From the NCBI GenBank assembly GCA_037074765.1, contig JBAMDO010000429.1, positions 1-21,634 of the forward strand: 21,634 bases of DNA, read 5' to 3'. Source of the DNA: Mansonella perstans. Lineage: Eukaryota > Nematoda > Chromadorea > Rhabditida > Onchocercidae. The position numbers were made by a program, and so were the translations under genes. The notes beneath the pieces are model-generated. The model worked only from the letters and a program-made list of their open reading frames with translations. It was not told the origin of the DNA and ran no database searches. Each line of letters begins with the position of its first letter. Positions within the stretch are counted from its first letter, which is position 1. Below are positions 1 through 9,311 of this stretch, one piece after another.

Positions 1-109
1 TTTTGTTTGAATATAGCTAGAATTTTAAATCACAAGTCATTTAAGAAGGTCTTTTGTCAGTGTTCATATTCATTGTTTGCTGTTGAAAAGGTCGAAATTT
101 TTGTTTCAG

Positions 110-277
110 CAGAAGATCTTGAAAAGAGTGCTCCACGTCCGCGATCACCTCATATGGATAATGAGGAACCAATTGAAATGGCTCATTATCCGGCTGGGCA
201 TGCTCCGGAACCCGGTATCGTTCCACCAATTGAACGAGCGGACTTCCCAGCGCCACCGTATCCTTATGCACTCGATG
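110..277 (+). CDS. unc-115: unc-115-like exon a (proline-rich linker)
   Basis: The acceptor TTGTTTCAG ends at 109 and the donor GTTTGT begins at 278. The exon enters with two bases of a split codon and leaves with one (G). It encodes a Pro-rich linker with EDLEKSAPRPRSP, PEPGIVPPIER and FPAPPYPYALD. The upstream reading to position 7 is intron read-through. Confidence 0.7.
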
Positions 278-2252
278 GTTTGTTTTGTTGTTGATTAAAG
301 ATGAGTTTTTTGTACAGCTGGAAAAGATGGGTTTTCCAGTTTTTTGTTTTTCACACTTTTCCAATCTTCCAGTTATTTTTTTTTCCTCGAGTCAGGAGTT
401 CATTTGAGAGGTTGATGCCGAGAACAACTAGTTAAAAGAACTTAAATTGATTATTTCGGGTTTTTGAGAGGTTTTTTGTGGTGAAGTAAAAAACATTGTT
501 TTTTTTCCTATTTCCTCAGAGCTAAAAAGTGCTCACAGCTTCATATTTGCTTGAGCGTGAATGCTTGCATCATTAAATTGTGTTTGAGGCTATCCAAGAT
601 ATTCAAAAATTTAGTGCATCTGTTAGGTATAAAAAAAAAAAAACTTTTCCAATTTAAAGTGAGGAATAGGTTTTCACTTTGCCTGTTTGGATTTAGGGAT
701 GAAACTACTTCAATATTCAGAAGAGTATTTCATCACTCGATGATAGAAGCAGCTTATATCCGTAATTATTTCATTTCTACTGATTTTTAATTGAACGTCT
801 TTTTTGAGATGTTAAGCGCCATCTTTCATGGTCTTCTGTTGAAAATGACGATGACGAGGATGATTATGATGGATCAGATCGAATTGATGATGAGAAGCTA
901 CGGCGGGCCGTGGAGCGGTTAGATACATATGACAAAGATTCGTCAATTGCTCATGTTATCAAACAAAATCTCGAAGAAGTGCATAAGAAACAAAGGTTTA
1001 GGTTTATTTTGACTTGCCTAAAGTTATTTAGTGTGTGATTTGTCATAGTCGAGCCCGTCATAATTAATATTTTTTTTTTGTCTTTCACAGAATGATTTTT
1101 TCTTGGTATTTATTGGTGAATTGACCTATATTTCCATTCGCTTTTTCACTAGTGTAATTAAATAGGTTAATTATTGTACGTGTTGATCACTTGTTTTCTC
1201 CGAATAATTGCAAGCTATGCATAGTTGCATAGATTATCATTTCAGATTGCCACTGCACTGGGACCCAAGAAATGCAAGCCGTACACCATCTGCCAAGAAG
1301 ATGCCTCATTTGCGATTTCGATATGACACTCCAGTAAACGCATGTTAGTTTATATTTACAAATGACTTTTTCGTTCTTTTTTTTTTCTGCAAATTAAGCA
1401 TACCTTTGTTCTACAGGCTTCATGTTGAAAAATGCATAATTTATTTAGCTCCTTCGCGTCATGTAAATCGACCGAAACCGTGGGTCTATTGGCAGGGACA
1501 GACAGGCAGTGCGGCGACGACATCAATACCATTTTTCCACATTCCGAGCTCCTACGTTGAAGTGACTGCTCGATCAGCTACTCTACCAGATAGGTATCAG
1601 TATGGTCAAAATGTTTCCTTAGATGGTCTCAACACGACAATTAGTTCCCACTTTTCTGATCGTAAGTTTAATCTTTTGAATTTAAAGTTTGTTAGTTTTA
1701 GATCTTGATTGCATTACGTGAATGTTGGAAGATGTTTCTCAGCATTACGTTTTCGTTCGAATGTTAGCTTTGGGAACTTGGCGAATAAGCTTCTTAGCTT
1801 TTTACATTTGTCCATTACTTAAATTGTAGATAAGATCCTTCTACGAAAATTCGAGAAATCATTTTAAACTTTTTAGAAATATGAAGAACATGAATTATAG
1901 TCATATTTCTGTTTTTCCTTTTAAGCTTTTTTGCACTTTGCACTCGTTTTTTTCAGAATCGCTGATTGGACGTGGTGGCACTTTGCCTGATGATTATCGT
2001 GCTTGCGCTGTAAATGGTGCCGGTACTTTGAGAAGTTCATTGCCAGATATAAGTAAACCGGTAAAAATTTATCCATTGAACGTGTTGCAAACATCCAACA
2101 AGAAATTACCAGATGATGTTGATCGCGCACATCTGGAGCGACATCTAAACAGAAACCAGTTTGAGGAAACGTTCAGCATGAGTCCAATCGAGTTCTACAA
2201 GTTACCGGAGTGGAAAAGAATTAATCTGAAACGAAAAGCGAAACTCTTCTAG
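110..2252 (+). CDS. unc-115: UNC-115/abLIM-like actin-binding protein, C-terminal part (5 exons)
   Basis: Five exons, 110-277, 809-995, 1246-1343, 1449-1661 and 1957-2252, join in phase to about 319 residues ending at a TAG stop; the 5' part of the gene lies outside the window. The last ~65 residues form a villin headpiece: the motif LPEWKR, three core Phe (NQF, ETF, IEF) and the terminal KRKAKLF are all present, preceded by KIYPLNVL and DRAHLERHL as in abLIM/dematin headpieces. Middle exons carry an acidic run (DDDEDDYDG) and LPLHWDPRNASRTPSAKK. Known of the family: UNC-115/abLIM proteins have N-terminal LIM domains and a headpiece that binds F-actin, and in C. elegans UNC-115 acts downstream of Rac in axon guidance. 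The LIM domains are not visible here, so the name rests on the headpiece and linker. All five exons are free of frameshifts, which suggests a live gene. Confidence 0.85.
809..995 (+). CDS. unc-115: unc-115-like exon b (acidic linker)
   Basis: The acceptor TTTTTTGAG ends at 808. A start at 817 would meet a stop given the incoming phase, while 809 completes GAT and reads on in frame. It encodes the acidic run DDDEDDYDG, then a charged helix-like stretch (EKLRRAVERL, IKQNLEEVHKKQ). Two donors in the same phase, after 995 or after 1001, would differ by two residues. Confidence 0.7.
1246..1343 (+). CDS. unc-115: unc-115-like exon c
   Basis: The acceptor ATCATTTCAG ends at 1245 and the donor GTTAGT starts at 1344. 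It encodes LPLHWDPRNASRTPSAKK followed by MPHLRFRYDTPVNA and leaves one base (T) that completes a Ser codon with the next exon. Confidence 0.75.
1449..1661 (+). CDS. unc-115: unc-115-like exon d
   Basis: The acceptor ATTTATTTAG ends at 1448; its first two bases complete TCT, giving SPSRHVNRPKPWVYW in frame with exon c. A stronger-looking acceptor at 1415-1416 would run into TAA at 1437-1439. The donor is GTAAGT at 1662, an excellent match. The exon encodes a Ser/Thr-rich linker ending near NTTISSHFSD. Confidence 0.75.
1957..2252 (+). CDS. unc-115: unc-115-like terminal exon (villin headpiece)
   Basis: The acceptor TTTTTTTCAG ends at 1956 and the stop TAG is at 2250-2252. Residues from KIYPLNVL to the C-terminal KRKAKLF form the headpiece, with the LERHL helix, three core Phe and the LPEWK turn. 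The Lys/Arg cluster near the C terminus sits where headpieces contact actin in known family members. Confidence 0.88.
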
Positions 2253-4878
2253 AGTTTTGATCGAGCAGTTATTAACGAGGTTTTTTTTATTATTTTTTTT
2301 ACTTTCTGGTATTAAGGCATTAGAAATTTGTGTGACTAGTGCATTTTGCATATTGAAATTGTTTCCTCATTTTGGTCATCTTTTTTTTAGCATCAGAGTT
2401 CAAATTTGTCCAGCTTTTCCAAAAATATCTGTTGAAGCAGTCGATACACTTGTTGCTTATTTTTTGCTCTCATAATATTAGATGAGTGTTTGTGTACTGT
2501 TTTAATTCTGAAAATTTTGCAGTAATTACAGAAATATTGTTTGGTTTTTCATGCTGTATAGTTCTGATTTCTCTGTGCAATGATTCAATGTGTATTACTT
2601 GCTAGTCTGAGAAGGTTGAAAAAGTTTGGCCATCGTCTAAATTTCAAACTGAAGTTGATGTCAAGATAGTGTTGAAATGCAGAGAAATGTTTCGTACATG
2701 TTTCATTAAATGTTAGGAAATCTTTAAGAGTTTAGAGTTGGAAATATTGAGGATGAATTTAATACTTAAAATAGATTTGGATAAGAATTGAGATTGATGG
2801 ATGAAGCATACAGCGTGTGGCGGTGTGAGTTAAGATAGTAAGGATGACGGAAAATATTGACCATGTCATCAAGCATTGCCTAAGTGAACCTTTGACTCTT
2901 ACAAGTTCCTGGCTGTGTCGAGAACATTTTGTTCAGACGATTAACTTCGAGGGCTGGTCTGGGTTTTTTTTTTTAACTTATGAACTTAAAATTATGTCGT
3001 TTCCCAAACGTGTTTTTTGAAGTATTGCACCTACTGCTAATGCTGCTGCTCATGTTGCTGTTGCTCGATCTGTTATGAACTGCTTCGCTATTCAGTTCCG
3101 CCCATTAAGTATTTTTCGTTTGCTTTTGTAATTCAATATCCTTTTCGAATAGTTGGTGTTCTGGAAAATGATCGGGCGTTTTTTCACCGGAAGTTAGATT
3201 TTCTGAGGACAGTGACCGTACCATTCATTCGCTACTTTTTCTTCGTTTTGCTACAAAACGTAACAGCATTTATTTAGAATTGAAGGGGAAGAAATCTGTT
3301 TTAAGACATTTCAGTACAAGTGGATAATAGAATATATCATATAATTATTATGTTTTTCAAAAAACTTTTGGAAGCTACGGCAGAATTTATAGACGCAGTA
3401 ACCGAATTATTTCAGAATATGTAACATGTTTTTTCCTTAATTACAGATTCTGGAAAGTATGAAAAAACGCCGAGGGAATAGTAGTGGATAGATTTCTATG
3501 AGCATATTTTATTAAGCGTGCTGTGATTTTCTGTTTCATATGCTTTTTCTGCGTCTTCATTATCGATATTAAAATACATTTACGTTTCACATGCCAAACA
3601 TTTGCGCTTTGGAAAAAGATTACGGTGTGATATTTATGAGGAATAAATAACTTCTGAAGTCGAATTCTACTATTTGGAGAAAACAAGTGACACTAAGACC
3701 TCAGTGCTTCTTCATTATAACAATTTGTTGTAAAGGTCGAGTGCGGAGACAGTTCGCTTAAATTGTTAGAATTCAGAATATGTCGCGACTGGATTTCATT
3801 TTGGTCGCGGATTACTGATATTTTATTTTAGGCTATGATTGAAAGTATCAAAATTCAAACGAAGTGGAACTGGTAAAAATGAGGGACTGGTAAAAATGAT
3901 GAATTCTCAGACGCCGGATATTTTTGCGGAATTAATTTTAAGGCGAAACATAATATGCAGAGATAATAGGCACAGATGAGTGTTGCAACGAGTGATTAGC
4001 TCGAAGTAAAGCTAATTCCTATTCGATTGAACGGTGAAGATCTCTTTGTGGTAATCCCAGCTGAGCTTGCAGAAATATGGTTATGAATTTAATTGAAGTT
4101 GGAGTCACGACGCGTTATATCCAGCTTAACCAAAAAGAAAGAACATTTTTTCAAAGAAAATCGTTTGTCAATAATGTTCGGGAATTTTAAAATCAGTGAA
4201 ACGTTCATGCTCTCCTTTATTCCAGATTATGTAGGATTATTCACAGACTGATGCCATCATTCTATATTCATTAAAAATGTAGGAAAAATTGTCCTTGAAA
4301 CTCACTGGTGCATAAATAATACAGATGTCCTAGGATATCTTATAAATAACCTATACTTGCCTCCTGCACTGCTATCTGTTTCTCCCTCTTCTTTCCGTTA
4401 TCTCCATCTCCCCAACAAATAAAATCCAGTGGTATGATTTCAGTCTCTAGTACCGTTACAATTTCTTATTCTGCACGAAATAGATATGAATTTGAGAGTA
4501 ATACTTGGAATATTTGAATAAATTGGAAATGGACAAAATGACCACTGAACTAAATTTATTTTATTTACTTGTTCAATTACATTCACATACTGTTTAAACT
4601 ATTTTGCTCCAGAATGGCTCACATTGCCCTGATTGACAGATTTATTAACAGATTAATTAACAAATTAATTATAGTGAACACTGCTTCCCATAATTTTGTG
4701 AAGCCAAGCACACTTTAAACCAGTAAGTTCATCAAGAAGAGGCTGATTTCGTGAGTAGCAGGTTAAAAAAGTACCTTTCATAGCCAAAGCACAACGCCCG
4801 AGTATTGCTAACAGTTCATTTTTTCTCGGATATCTCTGCGTAAATACTGAAACTGAATTTGTATATGACGTACAATGT
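2253..4878. other. 3' UTR and intergenic DNA, no gene seen
   Basis: About 2.6 kb of AT-rich DNA. The first part should be the 3' UTR of the headpiece gene. The nearest poly(A)-like hexamer I see is ATTAAA at 2705-2710, and a canonical AATAAA appears only near 3642, so the transcript end is uncertain. A short GCT-rich run lies at about 3027-3063. Short open frames here lack splice or family support. Confidence 0.5.
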
Positions 4879-5014
4879 TGTCGTGGAGTTTTTGTGAGCT
4901 CAATTGGTAGCCGAGACTATCCAATGTTCAGACCAGGGATTGTTATTATTCTGTCGGCCACGCGAAGTCGAATTGTGTTGAGTTGAGTTGTGTTATGTTG
5001 AGTTGTGTACGCAT

Positions 5015-5077
5015 CTCAAACTTGGGTTTTTGAACCTCAAGCTTGGGTAATTAGACCTCAAACTTGGGTAATTAAAC
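5015..5077. repeat. 21-bp tandem repeat, 3 copies
   Basis: The core ctcaaacttgggt recurs at 5015, 5036 and 5057 with a 21-bp period. The related LTRs of element 2 carry a single copy of this core, so it was amplified in this LTR piece. Confidence 0.85.
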
Positions 5078-5102
5078 CTTTATTAGAAAATTGGTTAACG
5101 CA

Positions 5103-5222
5103 AAATATAACGACAATACGAAGATCGCGACACAAATTGAATAAATATAACGACGATACGAAGATCGCGACACAAATTGAATAAATATAACGACAAAACG
5201 AAGATCGCAACGCAAATTGAAT
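5103..5222. repeat. 40-bp tandem repeat, 3 copies
   Basis: The units 5103-5142, 5143-5182 and 5183-5222 are nearly identical, each starting aaatataacgac and ending caaattgaat. The first two differ at one base (caatacg/cgatacg) and the third at a few. No spacers separate the units, so this is a minisatellite and not a CRISPR array. Confidence 0.9.
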
Positions 5223-5293
5223 ACGAAATGAATAAGAAATTCAATAAAAAATCAATACAATAAAAACGTGGACAAAATGATACCGAACCGCTC

Positions 5294-5390
5294 TGTCGTG
5301 GATTTTTAATTTTGAGAGGTAGACGTCTGCCAATATTGTTCCAGCGGATTTGTTCACGGACTATTGTATTGAGTTGATCGTGTTGCGGGA
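5294..5390 (-). mobile_element. Second degenerate LTR end (LTR-y)
   Basis: TGTCGTGGATTTTTAATTTT, then gagaggt, gccaatattgttc, cacggactattgtattgagttg and gttgcggg follow the order of the first ~110 bp of the element 2 LTRs. This marks the U5 end of a minus-oriented LTR. Beyond 5390 the similarity fades, although a minus-strand AATAAA near 5412 sits where a poly(A) signal is expected. It abuts LTR-x. Confidence 0.55.
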
Positions 5391-5868
5391 AAAACTTCGT
5401 AGTAGGATAACAAAAGCTTTATTCAAACGTGCCACAGTATGAGGAATGTACAACGTACCAAAAAATGATACAGTTTGTGAATTGAGTGTCTTCGGTAGAG
5501 TGGTTCTCAAGTTGATGATTTCGTGTTTCTGTGCCAATATTTCTAATTCTGCGTCGATTCTTTCGACTTCAAATTTGCTGACGATCCCTGCTTTGAATTC
5601 GACCCTTTTCCATTCGGAGTTATTAATATTACAGGGTGCTATATATAATCTGTCATTAACCCTGTTAGCTATAATATCACTTCTCTGGAGTAATAATTTA
5701 GCTGCTAACGTCGGGTCACTGGTTGATAGCCATTCTATTAGGAGCAATAAATTATTTCTGTTTTCACAACTTCGTCGTTGTGTCTCTATTAATTGTTGTC
5801 TAAGTTGTAAATTTGTAATATCAAAAATATACTGAAACTTAATATTTTCAGGATCAAATTTACTTGTT
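5361..5868 (-). CDS. Unidentified ORF fused to broken RNase H; possibly env-like
   Basis: About 165 codons are open on the minus strand downstream of the point where element 1 loses its RNase H. The product is hydrophilic, with [18 protein letters not shown], a [18 protein letters not shown] stretch, LYIAPC, and a helical part [22 protein letters not shown] do not recognise the family. Its place after pol and before LTR sequence is where some nematode BEL elements (Tas, Cer7) carry an env-like gene, so an env-like or other accessory reading frame is possible but unproven. The C terminus runs into LTR-y, with an AATAAA inside the codons. No start codon belongs clearly to it; the open frame further upstream (to 6020) is an off-frame reading of RNase H. 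Confidence 0.4.
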
Positions 5869-6595
5869 TTGAAATTTTTGCATAGATTGCTGTCGCGTAT
5901 GCTGTGGTGGATGCGTCCGTAAAGACATGAATGCTCAATTGTTGTAGTCGATCGGGATCGATTACAATACGTGGGATTTCTCTGACCTTTGTTGGCCATT
6001 GACTTATGAGCAATTCCCATGTTTCAATTTCATGGTTTTCCAGTGACTGATCCCAGGATAAATTTCTTTTCCAAAGGGTTTGTAGGAAAAGTTTGAGTGG
6101 TAGCATTAATGGACTTAAAAATCCCAGAGGATCATATTGCGATGCGATAAATTGTAAAATTGTCCTCTTTGTTGGGATTTGGTTATTCCATGGTTTTAGA
6201 ATTATCTCAATAGAATCAGTGACTGGATTCCAAAGGATACCAAGGACTTTTTTAATTTGAGTTACCTTTGCTCGGTCGTTTTCAGGGATGAGTTCATTGA
6301 AGTTTTTGTCGTTTGAGAAGAATTCTCGTATGTTCATTGAGGCATTCTTGAAGATGTCCTTCGTTTCCTTGTACATTTGGAGTGCTTCCTCGGTTCCGCT
6401 TGCCGATAATAGAACGTTATCGACATATAGATTTTTCTTGATTTCTAAAGCGGTTTTGCTGCCATAGTTCTCCAAATGATGATTAAGCGTGGCTGAAAGT
6501 AGGAACGGGGACGCTATGATGCCGAACGGAACTCTCTGAAACCGATAGCATATTAGGTTTTCCGGTGTGGTGTTTCCTTGGATATCTTTATCCAT
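5866..6595 (-). pseudogene. Element 1 RT (palm/thumb/connection) and truncated RNase H
   Basis: The minus frame carries [14 protein letters not shown] and LYVDN (6427-6416, the RT motif C position, YVDN where many RTs have YVDD). LILW-type connection residues and [16 protein letters not shown], a stretch typical of BEL/Pao pol (Pao peptidase A17 region), follow. It ends with RNase H motif 1 as VFTDAST (5926-5906). Similarity to element 2 stops after IYAKIS, about ten residues past FTDAS; the later RNase H Glu and Asp motifs are missing. The N-terminal side is frameshifted near 6600. Confidence 0.8.
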
Positions 6596-6599
6596 AAGA

Positions 6600-7160
6600 A
6601 ACGTGTACAGTTTCTTTCGGATGGGTGTAATTCCACTTGTAGAAAGGCCTTTTCTATATCGGCGGCTATCACGTTCTCATTACCCTGAAGCGGAGTAAAA
6701 CACCCGCTAATTCAGGTAATGTGATAGGACCGCGGTATAGCATGTTGTTGAGGCTCTTTTCTCCTTTGACGTGTGCGGATGCATCGTAAACAATCCGTAA
6801 GTTTGTTGTTGTCTTTGCCGGCGTGAGTACTTCGTGGTGAGGCAGGTAATGGATGATGCCTTCTTGATCCATGTTTGCCGTCACCGTTTCGATTACATTT
6901 GATAAAAGTTGTTCCTTGATTGTTGTGTCGTAGCGTTCAAGCAGGGATTGATTTGCTTGAAGACGTTTGACGAGTGTTTTGAGCCGTCCATAGCAAAGAC
7001 CGTAGTTGTCTTGCAAGCTAGCCTTTATATCTTTCCATGGCCAGCATACTTGATACCGATTGTTTTTCATTGTGATGCAATTTTTGAATTGCTCCAATGC
7101 CTTCTCGTCGTCTTGGTCAGTTGGTTGTTCTTGGATTCCAATTACTTCCAACTTCCAAAA
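6600..7160 (-). pseudogene. Element 1 RT, N-terminal part
   Basis: The frame ending at 6669 reads DNYGLCYGRLKTLVKRL, then IIHYLPHHEVLTP and LRIVYDASAHVKGEKSLN, all diagnostic of BEL/Pao RT upstream of motif A. It ends at a stop after GVLLRF. In another frame just downstream is the motif A core ADIEKAF (6663-6643), holding a catalytic Asp. Frameshifts near 6690 and 6600 therefore flank motif A. Element 2 has the same segments. Confidence 0.8.
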
Positions 7161-7519
7161 CTGATCGATGTCTGGTTGGTGACAGTGGCCACATTGACGG
7201 AGTTGGCACTGTCGGGTTTGCACGTCATGTTGATGTATCCACAGCCTGTTATTATCGGTCCTACTTTGGTATGAAGTAGGTGGAAACCTGATGACATGCT
7301 GTGGGCTTTGTTCGGTAGCAGGAAATCGAAAAAGTAGTCCAGTCCGATTATGATGTCTGGTCGTCTCCAATATCCATCCGACTCGTCCAACTGTTTCTGT
7401 CGTGTGATGGAGCTCATGTCGTAGGATGTTGGAGTAATAATTTGGAGTCTGTCCGTGAGGTAGTCTAATGCATAAGCATTAATATTTATAGTTTTAGATT
7501 CTGGGCTTCTTATTCCCAC
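7142..7519 (-). pseudogene. Element 1 protease-RT linker
   Basis: This frame reads YWRRPDIIIGLDYFFDFL and FHLLHTKVGPIITGCGYI, which match GLFLKFINL and FKVGPMIVGSGDI in element 2. It is the part of BEL/Pao pol after the protease active site and before RT. It is cut from the protease frame by a frameshift near 7590 and from RT by another near 7145. Confidence 0.7.
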
Positions 7520-7575
7520 GTTTACCTTATTGGCTTGGTAAACTTTAGGTAATTCATTGCCAAAGGAAAACAGTT

Positions 7576-7931
7576 TTAAGTCTTCCTTTGCATTTCCGTT
7601 AAGTGCAAACGGCTTACTAACTTCTTCGTGATGAATGAAGATTGTGACCCCGGATCGAAGAGTACCATGGCTTCTTCATGATTCTCCGGTTTGCTGGGGT
7701 TCACTGCCTCGATTTCCTTACATATTAATAAGACCCTCTTACCTTGATGAGTAACTGGCTGGTTTAGAGAATTGATAATAATTGTTGAGTTCGATTCTTG
7801 TTTGCTCGGTCCATTTTTGGTCGAGCAATAAGTTTTGTGGCACAATGCCGTCCTGTGATTGCCATTGCAATGGAAACATGTTCGTTTCCTTCGATTGCAA
7901 TCGCTTGTTGCGTGCTCCTTACTGAAGCATT
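7576..7931 (-). pseudogene. Element 1 zinc knuckle and aspartic protease
   Basis: A complete CCHC-type knuckle (CFHCNGNHRTALC) follows the half of another. Next come LLICKEIEAVNP and the protease motif as FDPGSQSSFITKKL (DPGS codons at 7656-7645), the BEL/Pao (DUF1758-type) pattern. The usual Ser or Thr after the catalytic Asp is Pro here. The frame is shifted by one base relative to upstream gag at about 7927-7931, splitting a knuckle, and closes at a stop at 7576. Confidence 0.75.
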
Positions 7932-9191
7932 GATACACGCCTTGAGGTCCTTCAGGCGATCGTATCGTTGTTTCGCCGTCGCGTAGTTTGGGCATTCATT
8001 GTCCCAATGGTTTTTATTACAAAAGGTACAAGGTCTTTTCTCCTTGTTGCCCTTTGATTTCTTACCAGCCTGAGGAGGTTTTACCTCCTTTGGTTGCCTT
8101 GTGATCGCTAGGGCAGAGGTTTCTCTCTCCCTTTGATAGTGAACCGGTCTTTTTGTGATCGATTCTTGATGAGATTTTTGAGCCAATCTTTTTGGGATTG
8201 GTCCTTGTTGAGGGTTTTGGCTTCTGCCTACGTCCTCGCTTCTAAGGATTATTTCCATTAGAAATTTCCGCAAGCTACTTACCGACCATGATGCTGCTTC
8301 CTTTTTCGCCTGGTAGACTTTATCCAGGATCCATGGTGGTAGCTTGCTTTCGATCGTCGATTCAATGATGGGATGCTCCAATATGTCCCCCATTGCTTCC
8401 AGTTGTCGAAGAATATTTTCCATTACTTCGACCTTTGCTTTCCAATCCTTGTCGTTGCGTTGAATGGACTGGAATTCAAGGTATAATGATTTTTTGATGA
8501 TTGCAGGGTTACCATATTTGTCGGTTAACACCTGCCTTACTACTTCGTAGTTTTCTGGAGCTATGTCGAACCCTCTTATAGCTTCCAGTGCCTCACCCCT
8601 TAAACATGATCTTAGGTAGGTGAGCTTTTGAATGTTCGATATGTCCTGGAGGTGAATAGCTGCATCGAAGTTATTCCAGAATTCCCTCCATAACTTGATG
8701 TCGCCACTGAAGGTTGGCAGTGGTAACTTTGGTAGGTTTACCGTTGAATGGTAAACAGGTGAGGGATTGGCGATTTCCTTTTCCCTCGTGGACGACGACT
8801 TCTCCTGCTGGATTGCTAATTCGAAGTCGTTATAATAAGAGTCAAGGATAATGATTGCTTCCTTGCTCTTATTAATCATGTGGAGGATTCCTTGTTTGTC
8901 AGTGACCATCCTCTCATACTTCTCTTCTTCTTCTTTCCTTTTCGTCGCTATTGTCGTTTGCTGTATGAGAGTTAGCCACTTATCGTTGATCACCTCCAAG
9001 TTATTGGCGTACATCTCCAGTTGTTTCGCCTTGTTTCGGACAATACGTTTTTTCGTTTCGTATTGTTTATTCTGTTCTTCTGGGGAGAGGTTCCGATCTG
9101 GTTGTGTTAGATCGAGTTCATTGATCTCCTCCAGGAGTTCGGCAATCCTGCCGATTGCTGGTTGCGCTGATTGTGCGACTGATGAGGACAT
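7927..9191 (-). pseudogene. Element 1 gag (BEL/Pao DUF1759-type)
   Basis: The ATG at 9191-9189 lies just inside the PBS and starts MSSSVAQSAQ. About 420 codons follow: a helical N terminus (IAELLEEINELDL), a Glu/Lys-rich coiled-coil-like stretch (TKRKEEEEKYERM), the BEL gag core LPLPTFSGDIKLWREFWNNF, LRGEALEAIRGF, and a first knuckle CTFCNKNHWDNEC (C-X2-C-X3-H-X4-C). In a working element gag packages RNA into cytoplasmic particles. The frame is lost at about 7930 inside the second knuckle by what looks like a one-base deletion; the open frame then runs on out of register to 7764. Confidence 0.85.
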
Positions 9192-9198
9192 TCCGTCC

Positions 9199-9218
9199 GT
9201 TCCCGGCTCGTGGCACCA
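9199..9218 (-). promoter_or_regulatory. Primer-binding site of element 1
   Basis: On the minus strand TGGTGCCACGAGCCGGGAAC lies four bases (GATT) after the LTR and ends eight bases before the gag ATG. TGG is the complement of a tRNA CCA end. The implied tRNA 3' end is CGTGGCACCA; I could not name the tRNA with confidence. Confidence 0.7.
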
Positions 9219-9311
9219 AATCTGTCGGGAAAAAAATTGTTGGGCGCAACCGTTGATGTGTGGAATGTGTTCTTTGTAGTGTAAGAACAGTTGGATTGGG
9301 TAATAGAACCC

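Larger units (their letters stand above)
4879..5293 (-). mobile_element. Degenerate BEL/Pao-type LTR piece (LTR-x)
   Basis: Read on the plus strand it begins TGTCGTGGAGTTTTTGTGAG and continues with a GAGTTG-rich stretch, then ctcaaacttgggtaattaaacctttattag. The same order of motifs occurs in the LTRs of element 2 (13087 and 18978), so this is a diverged relative in the same minus orientation. The minus-strand AATAAA within the tttattag segment would be its poly(A) signal. The other end is unclear and lacks the CGCGACA terminus seen in element 2. It carries two tandem-repeat arrays absent from element 2. Confidence 0.6.

Noticed and set aside
551..790. Plus-strand 79-codon frame
   Set aside because: It sits in the intron between exons a and b of the host gene; phase and motifs do not fit an exon.
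3027..3063. GCT-rich run reading as an Ala-rich peptide
   Set aside because: Short low-complexity stretch with no convincing exon boundaries.
3441..3686. Minus-strand 81-codon frame in intergenic DNA
   Set aside because: No family motif, no splice signals and composition like the surrounding AT-rich DNA.
4889..4950. tRNA-like D-arm (tgagctcaattggtag) followed by a T-loop-like gttcagacc
   Set aside because: No paired acceptor stem, and the stretch aligns with the start of the LTRs of this lineage.
5103..5222. Three regular 40-bp repeats as a possible CRISPR array
   Set aside because: The repeats adjoin without spacers and lie in a eukaryotic LTR; it is a minisatellite.
6909..7274. Plus-strand frames over element 1 pol
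   Set aside because: Antisense shadows of the RT region, whose minus-strand translation carries clear BEL/Pao motifs.
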